A stretch of 64,000 nt of DNA from Wansuia hejianensis (GTDB taxonomy: Bacteria > Bacillota > Clostridia > Lachnospirales > Lachnospiraceae). The notes under the pieces were generated by a model that was not told the origin of the DNA, did not search any database, and saw only the letters and a program-made list of their open reading frames with translations. Below are positions 62,866 to 64,000 of the stretch, in pieces (positions within the stretch are counted from its first letter, which is position 1; each line of letters starts with the position of its first letter). Made by a program: the position numbers and the translations under genes. The stretch covers positions 2,803,501 through 2,867,500 of the forward strand of contig NZ_CP060635.1 of NCBI RefSeq assembly GCF_014337215.1. Direction: 5' to 3'.

Positions 62866-64000
62866 TTAACGGCGGGCGTTCCGGCGTTTTACAACGACTG
62901 CCGCCGTAACTCCGCAGGCCGCTGCCGCCAGCAGAGCCACATAAACAGCCATAAGGCTATTGTCGCCTGTCTTGACTGCGGAGCCCGTGGTCGTCGTGCC
63001 TCCGGTAGTGCCGGTAGACGGTTTGTTCGTTGTGGTCGGCTTTGTGTCCGGCTTTTCCGTGGGTGTTACGGTGGTCGTGGAACCCAGCTTCTCGATGACT
63101 TCCGTTTCCTTCTCGCCGCATACGGAGCAGACTCTTTCCTTGCTGCCTTCCGCGTCTGCAGTGGCCTCGGTCACAACCTTCCAGCCGTCCGCATCCGTAT
63201 CGTCGCTCACGGTCCAGGTATGGGCCGTCTTCGCGATGGTCTCCGTCTTGGTAGCTTTCTCACATACGGTACAGGTATATAACATTTCACCTTCCTCGGA
63301 GCAGGTCGCCTCCTTGATCACCTTGCCGTCGTCCCAGGTGTGGGCCGCCAGATCCAGCTCTGCCGTCTCCAGCAGCTCTCCGCAGCGTCCGCAGCGGCGC
63401 TCCTGAGTGCCCTTCTCCACGCAGGTGGAGGGCTTAGTCACCGTCCAGACGCCGTCGTCATGGCCCAGCTCCGGTATATCCGTATCGCTGATGACCGTCC
63501 CGCAGAGGCCGCAGACCACCGTCTTGTGGCCCGCCTCCGTACAGGTGGCCGGATCGTCCACTGTGGTCTGGTACTGATCCGCCGGATGGTTTACTGTAAT
63601 ATTGGATACCAGAGTGGTCGAGTCGCTGTCGCCCTGAGCGTTGCTGAAATACAGGTTGTTGACGGTCACCGTTACCGGCGTCTCGGAACACTTCAGTACC
63701 TTAAACGTCATGTTGATAGTTCCCCCGGCAAAGGCGTTGTTGGAGGATGTCACATAACCGAAATTTCCGCCCGCACCGCTCTCCATGCCTGCCGGAATGC
63801 CCGCGTATGTGGTTCCCTCATACTGCAGCAGGGAGCTGTCATAGCCCTTGCTGGGCTCTCCGTGAATGGCCGTGATATTCGCCGTCTCGCTGGAGAAGGT
63901 GATCGGGATCGTAATCGTATCCCCTACCTCCGCGGTCACGTTTCCGATACTGGAGGTTACCACGGGCGCTCCCGCCGCCTGGACCTCTGTGGCTCCCGGG
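62866..64000 (-). CDS. Cohesin-like surface protein with Cys-rich repeats (N-terminus outside window)
   Basis: The frame is open to the window end, so the GTG at 63963 is internal and the start lies beyond 64000. The visible part begins with what looks like the end of a signal peptide. A cohesin-like beta domain follows (SSIGNVTAEVGDTITIPITFS), then four CxxC-containing repeats (CTEAGHKTVVCGLCG, CVEKGTQERRCGRCG, CSEEGEMLYTCTVC and a last one with a lone CxxC), and a Thr/Pro/Lys linker. The tail is VKTGD, a hydrophobic helix and KRRNARR, a sorting-signal-like anchor. It is the most upstream gene seen in the operon. Confidence 0.78.
   Translation of the reverse strand, partial: PGATEVQAAGAPVVTSSIGNVTAEVGDTITIPITFSSETANITAIHGEPSKGYDSSLLQYEGTTYAGIPAGMESGAGGNFGYVTSSNNAFAGGTINMTFKVLKCSETPVTVTVNNLYFSNAQGDSDSTTLVSNITVNHPADQYQTTVDDPATCTEAGHKTVVCGLCGTVISDTDIPELGHDDGVWTVTKPSTCVEKGTQERRCGRCGELLETAELDLAAHTWDDGKVIKEATCSEEGEMLYTCTVCEKATKTETIAKTAHTWTVSDDTDADGWKVVTEATADAEGSKERVCSVCGEKETEVIEKLGSTTTVTPTEKPDTKPTTTNKPSTGTTGGTTTTGSAVKTGDNSLMAVYVALLAAAACGVTAAVVVKRRNARR

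Noticed and set aside
63160..63180. B12-box-like CAGTGGC in the cohesin-like gene
   Set aside because: It is a seven-base chance match inside coding sequence without surrounding riboswitch structure.

Overview
The window looks like the chromosome of a Gram-positive gut-type Clostridia, most likely a Lachnospiraceae relative. The support is the set of gene families (TSCPD protein, DUF5702 and DUF6382 pilus genes, 449-residue glucose-6-phosphate isomerase, MsmX/UgpC-type ATPase), strong GGAGG ribosome sites and Gram-positive surface anchors. No rRNA, tRNA or CRISPR array was seen.

Region 1 (1-13 kb) is catabolic and regulatory. A PucR regulator, cut by the window edge, precedes a CodB-like permease, a DUF917 protein and a HyuA-type hydantoinase/oxoprolinase. 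Two paralogous zinc-ribbon membrane proteins follow, then a CdaR-like regulator with an aconitase-family hydratase, and a membrane EAL protein with a degenerate GGDEF domain. Region 2 (13.4-16 kb) is one AT-rich, probably acquired surface protein.

Region 3 (16-32.5 kb) is mixed housekeeping: sugar ABC ATPase, two-component system, a 275-bp nested palindrome, pgi, mtnN, a beta-CASP nuclease, an ECF sigma factor and a DUF4367 protein separated by an inverted murG, a HIT protein, a small histidine kinase and a rhomboid protease.

Region 4 (32.6-37.26 kb) is the downstream half of a Tad/Flp pilus locus: FHA protein, two TadE-like proteins, prepilin peptidase and a DUF5702 protein. It stops abruptly at a 38-residue C-terminal remnant of the Flp pilin gene.

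Region 5 (37.26-44 kb) explains the break. It carries three tyrosine recombinases plus a TnpC-like protein, resembling Tn554 or recombinase-in-trio elements. A divergent promoter region holds three copies of an 18-bp ATTG...CAAT operator, next to two helix-turn-helix regulators. The rest of the tad locus does not reappear to the right.

Region 6 (44.2-64 kb) is GC-rich and entirely minus-strand, a probable single operon. In transcription order it encodes a cohesin-like surface protein (running off the window), a large exported protein ending in a transcobalamin-like (DUF4430) domain, MoxR ATPase, DUF58 protein, a transglutaminase-like membrane protein whose catalytic Cys position is Ser, a 1680-residue GLUG/helical-repeat surface protein, a membrane-anchored alpha-barrel (prenyltransferase-like) protein, a second DUF4430 protein, a complete ECF transporter (T, fused A-A, S) and a leucine-rich-repeat protein. 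The adjacent alpha-barrel and DUF4430 proteins match the two domains of animal transcobalamin or intrinsic factor. The operon is therefore a candidate surface capture and import system for a corrinoid or similar cofactor; this is the most interesting content of the window.
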